NCBI GenBank assembly: GCA_013398955.1
Contig: VWPU01009597.1
Location: 1-64,000, forward strand
Direction: 5' to 3'
Length of the DNA: 64,000 nucleotides
Source: Callaeas wilsoni
Lineage: Eukaryota > Chordata > Aves > Passeriformes > Callaeidae
Positions 12,701 through 23,312 of this stretch are shown in pieces. Numbering within the stretch: position 1 is the first letter of the stretch; each line of letters opens with the position of its first letter. A program made the translations under genes and the position numbers. The notes under the pieces were generated by a model. The model saw only the letters and a list, made by a program, of their open reading frames with translations, did no database searches and had not been told where the DNA came from.

Positions 12701-14419
12701 CTACTATTTTCATCTATTTGAGAGAAAGTGTATGGCTGGGAGGAAGCAGCTTTACTCAAGCAAGGAGAGTTTCACAAAATCATTTAGGTCAGAAACGATC
12801 TCTGGAGGTTGTGCGGTCCAGCTCCCTGCTCAAGGTGGGGCCAGTTATACCAGGTTGTTGAGGACTGCATCCAGTGGCGTTGATTGTTTCCAGGGCTTCC
12901 ACAGCCTCTCTGGACAACTGGTGTCAGTGATACGGGGTTTCTCACTTAAAACTGTTAGGATTTTTTTCTTGTTCTAATTTATGTTGATTGTTCATTGTCT
13001 CTTATCCCATTCCTGTGCAGTATGGGAGGAGACAAGGAATAACTGGCTTTTAATTTTCAAACGCTGGAAGTGGAGTTCCTCCTTGTAAAACTGGACTGTG
13101 TTTGCCAGACCCTTTGTGATTGTAAACATCTGTCTTGTCCAACAGGCTATGCATGCAAGAAGGAAAACTGCTCATATATAGGAAAAACTTGGACAGAGCT
13201 TCTGAAACATAATAAAGTCAGTCATACAGGTAAATTCCAAATGCTTTAGTAAACTTATGATACAAATAGGAAACCAACTGCTAATCTGAAGAGGAGTCCT
13301 TGCTGAACTCATTTCACCAACTTGTCATTGTGTCCCAACTTGCCTACTAACTTTATTGGTAAAGTGGCTGTCACTCCAGCTAGACCCTTGATGAAAATGC
13401 TGCTCAATATACTCACTTAGCTTTGTGATTCAGTTAACAAAAAGTTTTTTAATGTAGCATTTCAGATCTGGGTAATTCATACTGCATTATCCTCCTGAAG
13501 TCTTTAAGTTCCTTGCATTTCATGTTGATTTTAGCATTGTTCTAGTAGACCACTAGGGTTTGATTCTGAGCTGCTGTAAGAAATTGTTCATTTATACTCT
13601 GCCTTTCTTTCTCCTACTCAGAGCCAGTAGTTTGCAGTGAGTGCAACAAAACTTTCAAACGGAAGGATTACCTCAAGCAGCATCAAAAGACCCATGCTGT
13701 GGAGAGGGAAGTCTGCCGCTGCCCCAGAGAAGGATGTGGAAGAACTTACACAACTTTATTTAACCTTCAAAGCCATATCCTCTCTTTTCATGAGGAGAAA
13801 AAACCATTCTCTTGTGATTATCCAGGCTGTGGAAGAGTGTTTGCAATGAAGGTATGTATTTTTTAACTGTTGTTACCTGAATCACATAATCTGAAATTAT
13901 AAACTTAACTCCTTTTTTTTCCCCCCTGCTCTTTGTAACTGTAGCAGAGCCTAGCAAGGCACGCAGTTGTACATGATCCTGAAAAGAGAAAGCTGAACTT
14001 GAAAGTAAGTTACAGTCTTGGAAAAGTCTTCTCAACCCTACCCTGTCACTGCAGAGGAGGGTAAACATTACCTGTTTCCGAATGTGACTTCAAGCAGGAA
14101 AACAGGTGAAACATCTAGTTAATTTGTGAGATTCTTAATTTATGAAGCTCCTTTAGCTAATGCAGTCTGGGCATGTACACTGGTTTCTTTTTTCCCCAGC
14201 ACAACAGTAGTATTTGCTCCACAGATATGTTAAGTTTACTAATTCTGGATCTATTTCTGCCAGGCAAAGCGTTCTCGTCCCAAGAGGAGCTTAGCCTCTC
14301 GTCTCAGTGGCTATATTCCTCCTAAAATGCAGCCAGGAAAGGATGATGTGACAGAAGGCAAGACAGTGGATAAGCTCATGGAAAACAGAATATCAACTGT
14401 TGAAATTCGGACTCTGTAG
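9749..14419 (+). CDS. GTF3A: Transcription factor IIIA, nine exons, complete
   Basis: TFIIIA binds the internal control region of 5S rRNA genes and recruits TFIIIC/TFIIIB for RNA polymerase III; it also binds 5S rRNA. Coding exons are 9749-9907, 10128-10228, 10612-10708, 10888-10976, 11852-11925, 13146-13229, 13622-13851, 13945-14004 and 14264-14419. All junctions are GT-AG and the reading phase is kept throughout, giving 349 aa (the human protein is about 365). Nine C2H2 fingers run from about residue 26 to 288; finger 1 uses C28, C33, H46 and H50. Diagnostic pieces include KSNLKKH (finger 3), KKHQQLK (finger 4), KTWTELLKH (finger 6), KRKDYLKQH (finger 7) and [11 protein letters not shown] (finger 8). 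The C-terminus holds the conserved [13 protein letters not shown] activation-type motif (residues 307-319). The ATG at 9749 has G at -3 and +4, and an in-frame TGA lies at 9701. Exon structure is read by eye from splice sites and homology. Confidence 0.96.
11284..11679 (-). other. Unassigned open frame antisense in GTF3A intron 4
   Basis: A 131-codon open frame runs through AT-rich intron sequence on the minus strand, where frames this long are less expected than in GC-rich DNA. Its TAA stop is embedded in a perfect AATAAA (11288-11283). The predicted protein is serine-rich with no domain I recognise. It could be a chance frame, part of an antisense transcript, or a remnant of a retrocopy. 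It is not called as a gene. Confidence 0.2.
12772..13060 (-). mobile_element. CR1 LINE fragment in GTF3A intron 5
   Basis: The plus strand reads ACAAAATCATTTAGGTCAGA and then CCAGCTCCCTGCTCAAGG, followed by CTTCCACAGCCTCTCTGGACA, a diverged antisense CR1 3' part. The 5' limit of the element is vague. Confidence 0.75.
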
Positions 14420-14535
14420 CAAAGGTTAACCAAGACAACGTTCTTCATGGAATGACCAATGCAAAGCTCAACAATAACTTTAGATAAAGTTAATATTTTT
14501 GTTTTATTTTTAAAATAAATATATATTGTTTACAA
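14420..14535 (+). terminator. GTF3A: GTF3A 3' UTR and poly(A) signal
   Basis: After the GTF3A stop at 14417-14419 there is a short AT-rich 3' UTR with AATAAA at 14514-14519. Cleavage about 15-25 bases further on would place the mRNA end inside or next to the last coding exon of the opposite gene MTIF3. On the minus strand the same stretch carries the MTIF3 signal (AATAAA at 14508-14503). The exact cleavage sites are inferred. Confidence 0.7.
14503..14508 (-). terminator. MTIF3: MTIF3 poly(A) signal AATAAA
   Basis: On the minus strand AATAAA begins 40 bases past the MTIF3 stop (14550-14548). It lies 6 bp from the GTF3A signal on the other strand. Transcripts ending here would run 20-30 bases further, towards or into the last GTF3A exon. 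Confidence 0.55.
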
Positions 14536-14547
14536 CGCTTCGGAAAG

Positions 14548-17500
14548 TCACTGGTGCAACTCATTTGACTTCAGATCTTCGTTTTCATCTTTCTTTACTT
14601 TATTGTTTTTCTTGATTTCCATCTTCTGGTGTTCTTTCAACTCTTTGTCAGACATGTGCCTCAAAATACAGGTACTCACTCCTTCTCTAGCAACTTTTGG
14701 CTTGGAAAGGTAAGTGGCTTTCTCAGACACAGTCTCCAAAATTTGATCAAAAAGCATGAACTAAAAAGGAGGAGAAAAATTGAACTAAATGCATGCACAA
14801 ATACAGGCAGAAAAATATTTCAAGCTGTACTGCACTAATATGATCTCCTGCTTAGTTTAGCTATTAGCTGAAACAAGCTAGTTGCTAGTCCTGGTTTGAG
14901 CACTTCAGCTTGTCCTTTCCTAACTGTTTGTTCTTTAATCATAAGCAAGTTTAGTAGAGGGGGATTCAGGCATTTCCTAACATTTAGGCTGGACTGCTGA
15001 CTCATGGTGTTTTGCTCTTTAAGGGTGTCTATGAGAGTGGTTGGCATCTGACTCCTCTCCACCCTCCTCTTCCTCTAGATTCAGATATATTATTTTATAA
15101 GGCTTTTTTCTTAAGTGGTAATATTGTTCTAAGGTTAGCAGGACCTGGTACTATTGAACTGAGTGGTAACAGTGCATTCATATAACACACTGAATTCCTA
15201 AACTCATAATTAAGCCTTTAAATTTAAGGACAATATGAATCTGAACTATGTCATGAAATGTCCTGTTCCCTCTCATAATCAGTTCTTCCTGTTACCCTTT
15301 CCCTGTGAATTTAACTTCCTATAAAATGTTTTGTTCTTTTTAGATGAAGTGCTATCACAATTTTCCCTAGCAATTTAGCTGAGACAATTGTCAAGGACAC
15401 CTAATTCACTATAGATATCATGGGGAGGAAAAAAAAAAGTCTTACACAGAATATTTATAAGAAATCCATTTTTGTGAATGACAGTGAAGTCTGAAGGCCC
15501 TGCAATTATACTGGAAAGTTGCCATCATTTTTAGAGGTGTTCACTTTGCTAGTCTTGGAACACCATTCCAATAGTTTTTAACATAGGAATGGGCAACTAA
15601 CCTTAGCCAAAGTTACACAAACACAGCTCCAGAAGAACTGTTGGTGAAATAATCCAATTAATATACACACAGACTTTTTAAAACTACACTGGTAAAGTTT
15701 TCAGTGGGTGAGCTGGCTAAAAATAAGAAAATTTCACCATCCCCATTAGTAAGGTGGTGCTGCATAGGAGTAGGAACCGCTTAGACTCTGCTGTCCAAGC
15801 CAGTACTGCAGCTGGATTCTTAAGGAAGCATGGTGTTTGAATTGTCTCTCTGGGACTACTTTTCTACACCAGTGTTTGAACAGGAGTAGCTTAAGGCAGG
15901 CAACCATTACTTGCACGGGAGCTAGATCTCCACTGAGATACTAAAAATCTTGGCAGTACCGAATGGGGAAGGTTAATACAGCTGCAGCTATTTAATGACA
16001 CTGACTGGTCCAACTTTCAGGAGTGCACTTACCATGTCTGTACTGCTACCTTTTGCTTGCCGGATGGTAACTTTAACGTGGTGTTTCTTCTCAATCCACT
16101 GGGCTATCTGTTTAGTCTTGGTCTCTAAGTCGTTCTTGGCAATAGTGGAAGAAAAGGATAACTCTTTCTGAACCACCCCTGTTTAAAACAGAACTGAAAC
16201 TGTACTGGCTTAATATTTGACAAACCTGTACTAGTTGCTCTCTTTTATCAGCTTATGGTGCTTTGTCTGCTGGACTCCCTCCTCCCAGGCTGCCTTCTCA
16301 GAGCACCCTGATCTCATTGTCTCAGCATGTACCACTCTCACCTCAGAGGGCGGCTCCTTGAGACTCTCACACTCACTGCCGTAACTGGGAGACTGAGTGC
16401 ACGTTTGAGGCACACAGAGAAATCTCTTCAGGGTCAGAAGGCTTAGAGTATTTTTAATTACAGTCTTGTTCATATGATCCACAGCGTAGGTCTAACAAAC
16501 AGGTAAGCATTGGATCTGGAATTAAAGACTTAGTGTGCAAACTCCTGTGTTCTGCACGTAGGACAGCAGAAGGTAAAAGTTTTGACAATAGATAGCTCTT
16601 CATCTCAAGCCCACTTTATTGAATGGCAAAGTGCAATATTCAGCTGGAAGTATGACGATGCCTTGTAATATATTTGAACAATCTACAGTCTTTTCCTCCT
16701 TGAAGTTTCTCTAAAGTAGTTACCATGTGAATAATATTTTTGTGGTTTCTTTAACAGAGAACTCACCACCACAATAATGCTCTCTCTGAAATCAGAACTC
16801 TACCCAAAGCACAGCTATCTTTGTTAGCCTGAGGGTAAAAGAGAATACAAGGTCACATGCCTTTTCTAAAACCTCTTTTCCAAACTCAAGTTTGTTAAAC
16901 TGCTGGAGCAGGCTGTCTTAAGAAAAAAAAAACAAACTGAAAAGTGTTCAATATTGAGAAAGTTTTCTGTTAGTCTGTACAAGAAAGGGCTCCAGACTCT
17001 GTCTTCCTAGCAGCAAATGAGGAGGAGAGTCATGACTACTGGTGACAAACTATATAATTATATTGGTGTATCTGGTCCTTAGTTTGTAAAAACTGCCTGT
17101 CACTCTATGCCTCAGTAAAAGAACAGAAATTCAGTGAGTCTCATGGAACCAGAGCCTAGTTATATACGCTCAAATAAAGATATTTTTTTAAAAAGTCAGC
17201 AGATGCCAAAATAGCAAATCCTGAGAGGGCAATAGAAGGCTTCTCTGTGGAAGACTGGACTAATCCAAAATTTTATTTTCACCACTGCAAATCCTTAATA
17301 GCATGGACTGCAGTGACATTGCTTTGGATTTACACAAATTACAAGTAAGAGGATTTAATCTGTTGAAACCACTTTTAATGCAGCATTTTTCAAAGTCCTC
17401 AGTGTTGTAGTGTTTACAGCGTACATACCTGGCTTTGGACTTGCTTTTTTCTTCTCTGCACGTTTAAGCTGTTCTTCGTGAATCTGCTGCCCAGTCATTA

Positions 17501-17891
17501 GTCTGTAAACTGGGGGTTCTACATTTTCACGAAGCAGAACCAGTTTCAGGCCATGCTGATCCATAAGTCTGAGTGCCTCTGCTCGGTGCATGTTTCCTAA
17601 GCTCTCTCCATCCTGGTTGATTACGTGCAAAACACGATAGGGAATTCTTCGCCCAACACTTCCAAATGCTGGTTTGCTTTTTGGCTGTGCGTGAGATTTT
17701 TCATCTGTACAAAATGGCTGAGTAAGCCCAAACACAGCTGACTTCTTAGGGTCAGGTACCACTATCCAGAATGGAGAAAAGAGCCACTTTTGTGCTGTCT
17801 GTGTCAGAAGAGCACCAAAGAACCTTTTTGCATATCTGTTCTCATTTCTCGTTGCTTGACATAAATGTTTCATTGTGCACAAGGCAGTCAT
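14548..17891 (-). CDS. MTIF3: Mitochondrial translation initiation factor 3, three coding exons
   Basis: MTIF3 helps dissociate 55S mitoribosomes and proofreads start-codon binding by fMet-tRNA in the matrix. Coding exons on the minus strand are 17891-17429, 16178-16033 and 14760-14548, with GT-AG junctions and phases 1 then 0, giving 273 aa (human about 278). Residues 1 to about 75 are basic and hydrophobic with few acids, as expected for a mitochondrial targeting peptide. The IF3 N-domain covers about residues 80-143 ([37 protein letters not shown]). A lysine-rich linker [10 protein letters not shown] follows. The C-domain covers about 156-245 ([21 protein letters not shown]). The last roughly 30 residues are a charged tail ending in ELHQ, like the C-terminal extension of the vertebrate protein. 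The exon with the ATG has an acceptor directly before it (exon edge 17892), so a 5' non-coding exon must lie upstream. Confidence 0.95.
14761..16032 (-). other. MTIF3: MTIF3 intron between the second and third coding exons
   Basis: Bounded by donor GTAAGT at 16032 and an acceptor AG at 14762-14761. No repeat is recognised. Confidence 0.85.
16179..17428 (-). other. MTIF3: MTIF3 intron between the first and second coding exons
   Basis: Bounded by donor GTATGT at 17428 and an acceptor CAG at 16181-16179. An 83-codon open frame at 16482-16231 has no IF3 similarity and no matching splice phase, so it is treated as intron. Confidence 0.85.
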
Positions 17892-17892
17892 T

Positions 17893-19499
17893 CTGAGGAA
17901 GAAGAAAAAACAAGATACCCCATCAGTCAGATTCTTCTAGTTATATTAGAAAGACTTGACTCCAGGTCAGTAAACTCAAGTGTTTGTAACTACTCTTTTA
18001 AAATTATACATGATGTTACTATACAGAATGAGCAATCAACAGTCATTTTACAGTAACAAAGAGATCTAACCCAGAGAGAAAATCTGACAAATGAGCAAAA
18101 TTTATGAGTTGATGTTACCTTCAGTACCTTAAAATCTGAGCCTGAACTCCTTTAAAGAATCCAATACTTCTAGTTCCTTTCTCCTCACTTTCAAATTTAA
18201 ATCTAAATAGTTACAGGCATTTATCCTCACATAGTACTCACAAAGCTATAAACTTTTAAACAAGCTTCACAATATACCCGTGCTTGAAGACTACTGAAAC
18301 TCATCTTTGAGACATTTCTTCGATTGGATTTTTTTTCCCCATTCTTCCCTGGTTCATGAAATCCCCCTGGCAATTTTGGTGCAGCTGACCATTACTTGCA
18401 TTTTGTTCAGACCTTCAGAAATCGTCCGTTCTCTAACAGCTGCAAAAAACTTTGGAAATAAAGAGCAAACTGTGAGTATTCTTTTCAGTTTTCGTATTTT
18501 ATGTTTAAAAGGGAGCAATTTCAGGAAAAGTCAAGGATGATGCAGGAAACCAAACACGTGTCATACCAGAGGAGCTGGCAAGAGTGTGACCCCTTCTGCC
18601 CAGGAAGGAATGTGACTCTGCTGTATAAATACATGCGTGCATACACATACACATACATACATATATGACATTGTGTACACATGCATCCATGTGCATACAT
18701 ACACATGGAGAAGGTGCAAACCATCAGTAAGGATAAAGAGCTTCTTGTAACACACTAAGTGGCGTCCGCACAGGAACAAGTAAAATGACCTGCCTGTGAA
18801 TAAACTTAGTTTGAAAAGGAGACAGTCTGGAGCCTAGGATGGACTTCATACCTCAGCAGCAGGGACAAAGTCCATGCAAACTGCTTGAAGAAGGAGCCAG
18901 ATCAGTTCATGAACAGGGCAGTCTGATAACAGCTGTATCCAAAACTCAAGCTAGCCACAGAGAACAGAAGAGAAGTAACAGGATTTCCACAGCAGTCTAA
19001 AACCAGCTTGTAAAGCTACCATCCCTTCCTGCCCTGGGCTCTGCCTCTGCCAAGTCCAGACCACTGTGAAAACAGCTTTTTGTCTGGCTGTGATAACAGC
19101 CCTACAACTGAACACCCTGTGCCAACACCCAAGTATCTTTGTGCATCATCAGTGCAGCCACACAAAAGCCACCATGTCCTTATTTTTTAAATGGTTCCAT
19201 AAACCAGCTCTGGATTATGCACTGCAGACTTGGTCTGCAATCTGGGCATCACTGCTGCATTTTTGAATGACATAATTCAATTTATCTTCCATTCAGAGGA
19301 GCGTGGCTTGCCTTCGTGAGCTACTGATTTATAAAACTAAGTAACACTGTATCGGCAATGGAACAGCAGCTTGTTTTAAGGAAATGTTGATCCTGCTCTG
19401 CAAAACACATGGTGTTGCCTTTATTCTCCCTCACTCTCTGATGCTATTTAAACCCAGTAAATCCAGCCTTAGCTGACTGAAAGAAAAGAACCACTTTTT
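17893..19499 (-). other. MTIF3: Probable MTIF3 5' intron
   Basis: It lies between the acceptor before the ATG exon and the CpG island. It has a short ACATAC-type simple repeat at about 18638-18667 and nothing else recognised. Confidence 0.55.
18638..18667. repeat. (CATACA)n-like simple repeat
   Basis: Repeats of CATACA/CATA run here within the presumed MTIF3 5' intron. Confidence 0.7.
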
Positions 19500-20380
19500 A
19501 TCGAAGGGTTTTCCTCCGCGTAACACGGCAGCTGCGTGTGTTTCGCGTTGTGCATTTCGGTCGTCCTTGTGCTGGCAAGGACGGCTGACTCCGCTGGGTG
19601 GGAGCTCTAAGGAGCGGGCAGCTCCGGGCACACTGGGAACCGCGGGAGCAGCCGCGGCTCCCGTGCTGGGAACCTCACCTGGCTGGGCGGTCCTCACGGG
19701 AGCGGGGCTGCACCCCGCGGGAGCCGCTGCCGTGCGTGTCCCTGTGCGGCCGTGCCCTGTCGCGCCCGCGTTCCCGGCCGTGCGTGTCGCGGAGGTCGCT
19801 GCGCGTGCCCGTGTGCGTGACCCGCGGCTCCCTGTGACCCGCTCTTACCTGCCGGCCTGGCCGGGCCGGGCCGGGCCGAGCCACCGACCCCGGCCCGCCG
19901 CAGCAGCCGAGGGACCGGCCCCAGCCGCCGGGAAGTTGCGGAACGCCCCGCCTCTCCCCCTTCCTCTTCCTCCTCCTCCTCTTCCTCTTCCTTCTCGCGC
20001 GCCTCCGCCTCCTGCCCCCGCCCCGCGCGTGCCCGTGGGCGTGAGCGCGCCCGTGCCGGTGCGCGCCTGTGGGTGAGCGCGCGTGGTGCGTGCGGGGGTG
20101 CCAGCGCGGTCCGTGTGTGCCTGTGCCCCGCTCGCTGCGCGCTCCCGCATTTCCAGGCCGACACGCGCGGTGTGCCCGGTTCTGTGTGTGCGGTTGTTGG
20201 GAGCTGTTGTCGCCCTGCATCGCTCTGTGGATTCCCGGTGTGCCTTCGCTGCGCTGCCCTGGCTGTGAGGGCAGCAGCTGGGACAGGGTCCGCGCTGTGC
20301 CCAGGGGCCATCCCGGCAGGGCACTTTGTTGCTGTGAGCGAGGATTATGTGGGTGCTGAGTGCTGCGTGTGCGTGTTGAG
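19500..20380. promoter_or_regulatory. CpG island, MTIF3 promoter
   Basis: This block has dense CpG and GC-rich sequence with no coding exon in it. It includes a pyrimidine tract of C/T triplets on the plus strand at about 19952-19996. It holds the candidate MTIF3 first-exon donors on the minus strand. It ends sharply where an inserted CR1 copy begins at about 20384. Long open frames on both strands here arise from high GC (few stop codons) and have no recognisable domains. Confidence 0.7.
19849..19950 (-). other. MTIF3: Probable non-coding first exon of MTIF3
   Basis: The first coding exon of MTIF3 opens with a splice acceptor, so a 5' UTR exon is needed. About 2 kb upstream, inside a CpG island, the minus strand shows a strong donor: GCAG then GTAAGA, with the exon edge at 19849. 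GC boxes (CCCCGCC on the plus strand) at about 19945-19955 fit a promoter close by. A second good donor, CCAG then GTGAGG, has its exon edge at 19679, so alternative first exons or donors are possible. The 5' boundary given is a guess. Confidence 0.45.
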
Positions 20381-20383
20381 GCA

Positions 20384-20935
20384 CAGAATCATCGAATTTG
20401 GGTTTGGGTTGGAAAGGGTTTTTAAAGCTCATCTACTCTAATCCCCCTGCAATAAGCAGGAGAGCAGGAACATCTTCAACTCGAACAGGTTGCTCAGAGC
20501 CCTGTCTATCCTGACCTTCAAAGTTTCCTGGTATGGGGCACCCACCACCCCTCTGGGCAACCTGTGACAGTGTTTCGCCACCTTCCTTGTAAAAAACTTC
20601 TTCCATACCTCTAGTCTAGATCTACCCTCTTTTAGTTTAAAACCGTAACCCCTTGTCCTATCACTACAGGCCCTGCCAGAAAGTCTGTTCCCGTCTTTCT
20701 TTACAGGCCCCCTTTAGGGGCTGGAAGGCTGCTGTGTGCTCTCCCCGCACAGGGCTTCTCTTCTCCGGACTGAGCAGTCCCACTTCTCTCAGCGTGTCTC
20801 CATAGGAGAGGTGCTCCAGCCCTCGGAACATCTTCGTGTCCCTCCTCTGGACTCGTTGCAGCAGGTCCACGTCCTTCCTGTGCTGGTGACCCCAGAGCTA
20901 GACGCAGCTCTGCACCGGGCTGTGTGCCACGGAAG
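20384..20935 (-). mobile_element. CR1 LINE fragment beside the MTIF3 CpG island
   Basis: The plus strand opens with ACAGAATCATCGAATTTGGG and runs through TGGGCAACCTGTGACAGTGT. On the minus strand a remnant of the reverse-transcriptase C-terminus is open (MDLLQRVQRRDTKMFRGLEH, from 20870 to 20664). The pattern is the usual CR1 one, 5'-truncated. The copy abuts the GC-rich promoter of MTIF3. Confidence 0.9.
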
Positions 20936-23221
20936 CTGTGCCCCGTCCCCGGCCGCGGGGCTGCGGGCCGGGCTGTGCGGGCGCGGTGCGGGCCGGGCGC
21001 GGCAGAGCTCGGTCTGCAGGGGTCAGCAGCGTGTGCGGCGCTGCGGCTGCGGCAGTCACTCCCGAAGCATCTCGGATGCTTGCATTTGTTGCCTTCTTTG
21101 GTAGGACGCTCTGCCTTGCGTTTGCGAGCTCCTCCGTCCAATCTGGAGACAGAAACCTTTGAAAGAGGAGCTGAAATTCGTGTGCAAACGTCGTGTCCCC
21201 AGCTGTAATGAACATGCTGAGGCAGTCAGCCACTGAACAGCACGGGAGTTTGCTGAGGACCTCTTTCCAGAGCCCAGGGCTTCGTGTCTATCGAAGGGTG
21301 CTGTTTAGCCAGCCGGGCAGGAGCTGGAACAACACTCAGACTGAAAGTGTGCTTGTGTTCAGAATTTAGTACAAAATGAAGCTATGGGAAGCAGCTGGGA
21401 GGAAGGCCTTGTCTGCTCTCCTTCCTGCTTAAAAACAATCAGAACTTTTTATCTTATATGCTTTAGGCCACAGCTAAGTGACCCCTCTTTCCTCTCCCCC
21501 TCTTCTGTCCAGGAAGAAGAAATGCAATGAAAATCTGACCTTTATCTTTTTGGGTTGAAAGCTTTCTGTTCTTAACTATGGTCTTAGAATGGTTTAGTTT
21601 CATGTGCTTGCTGGTTTTGTTTTGTCATTGTGCTACACACATGTGAAAAAAGGTCTGTCATTGCTTCATGCTCTCCAGCTTCACAGAAGACATCATGTGG
21701 TAATTGTGTGCAAACCCAGAAAACTTTATTAAATCAGTTCACAATCTGAAGTTCATTTCATATCACCTTATTCCCATTAAAACTCCTCGCTGGCAGTAAT
21801 GAATTTGGAAAAATGCCAGTAACAGAATTAGGCAAGTAGATGGTGAGCTGTGTTAAGACCCTGAATGACAACTGTAGCTTCCCCTATTATATGCAAATAG
21901 AGCCAGATTTTTCCATCCTGCTCTTTTGTGCTTCTTTTTATTTCACTCAGGCTTTATGCCTTTAGAGTTGTAAGCTCTTGGGGAGCAGGGATTACCATCA
22001 CTTACATCAGTAGAATGCCTAAGAAAACCAGATCTCAGTTTGATGCTATTGAAACATAAATTATTGAGATTCTACTGTATCCAGTTGTGGAGAGTGAAAT
22101 ATTCCACAATAAGAAAAGACGAGACAAAAAGAGTTTTTACTGCTCTTTTCGTGGTCTGGAAATCAAGTGTGGAATTTGAATAAGCATGAAGGGAAATTTT
22201 GGCAGAGCTGAAGCCTGGAGAGAGATTTTTTTCATCATCAGCTCTGCAATATGCATTAGAAGAGAGCTTGTCAGCAGCCCTGCTTGCAGTTAGCGACTAT
22301 TGCCACTCCGAGAACCATCCCCATAAGACAGATAATTTCCAGCAGTGTTAGTAGCAGCAATAAAGCAAATAATCCTCTTCACTGTGATAAAAACTACCTG
22401 CATGAAAGCAAGGTACTTCAGAGCATACAACTCGCATTCCTTCTCTCTTCCCGTTATTTAATTCTGTTAAGTTTAAACCTGATGCTTGTTTTACTTCATG
22501 CCTTTCCAATTAAATTTAGTGTGCCAAGAAATAGTGCACCCTTCTCATGCTGTTTGTCCTCAATGAACGTGATCTTTCTGGGGGTTCATTGTACTCTTTC
22601 TCCTTGTTCTTTGTCGCATGTCTGCTTACACTGTAATTGTCATGAGGCCATGTTTTTATATGTGCTTGCCACAGAGAGACTGCAGTCTTAATTATTTGAA
22701 AGACACTATCATAATAAGTGCAGTTAATAATAACTTTCTTCCTTCTACTGTGCCTGGTGCACATCATCCTCTGCCCACCCCTGACAATACACCATCATTT
22801 ATTTGCTTTTTAATTCCTAAATCTTCATCTGCCTTTTTTTTCCTCTTTTTTTTTTTTTAATTTTACATTTACTTACAACGTTGTTGTATTCACTTTGTTA
22901 TTTTTTGTGCCATATTAAGGCCTATTCTGCTAGACCTTGTGCCAAACTGTAGATATTTCATTCACTAGATAATCTGAAATGCAAATATATGAGAAGGGGA
23001 AAGGATGGGTGGATGGAGAGATTTCTTGTCCTCGTACATGAGCAGTGCAGTGATCTGCCAGTGCAAGTGTTATTAATGTTAGTAACTATTTTGAGGCTCA
23101 AGATGCTACTGAGAAGCTTCTTCCACAGTAACAAGTGATTTCTAGGGGATGGTTTCAATATTCCCTGAGGAGGTTGGAAACTGGTTTCAGTCCTTCTGTA
23201 TTTTGGGGTTAATTTCAAAAT
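20936..23221. other. Intergenic, start of the MTIF3-LNX2 interval
   Basis: The first 300 bases are still CpG-rich. The rest is AT-rich with one possible old repeat tail near 22.0 kb and a poly-T run near 22.85 kb. No exon is seen. Confidence 0.55.
21955..22045. repeat. Possible ancient SINE/LINE tail
   Basis: The stretch around TTGTAAGCTCTTGGGGAGCA and GGGATTACCATCACTTACAT resembles the 3' tails of old amniote CR1/L3-type repeats, which read like GTAAGCTCTTTGGGGCAGGG. It is short and diverged. Confidence 0.35.
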
Positions 23222-23312
23222 CAAAGAATCACAGAATGATCAAAGTTGGAAGAGACCTTCAAGATTGCCTAGTTCAGCCATCAACCCAGCACCAGCATAG
23301 TCCCCCCTAAAA
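23222..23312 (-). mobile_element. Short CR1 3' tail
   Basis: The plus strand reads AAAGAATCACAGAATGATCA, then GTTGGAAGAGACCTTCAAGA and TAGTTCAGCCATCAACCCAG, a typical antisense CR1 3' end cut off after about 90 bp. Confidence 0.75.

Noticed and set aside
16231..16482. Possible extra MTIF3 exon
   Set aside because: The two flanking coding exons already join in phase and match the family, and this frame has no IF3 similarity.
19675..20432. Several 120-205-codon frames, arginine- or glycine-rich
   Set aside because: By-products of GC-rich CpG-island sequence; low-complexity composition and overlapping frames on both strands.
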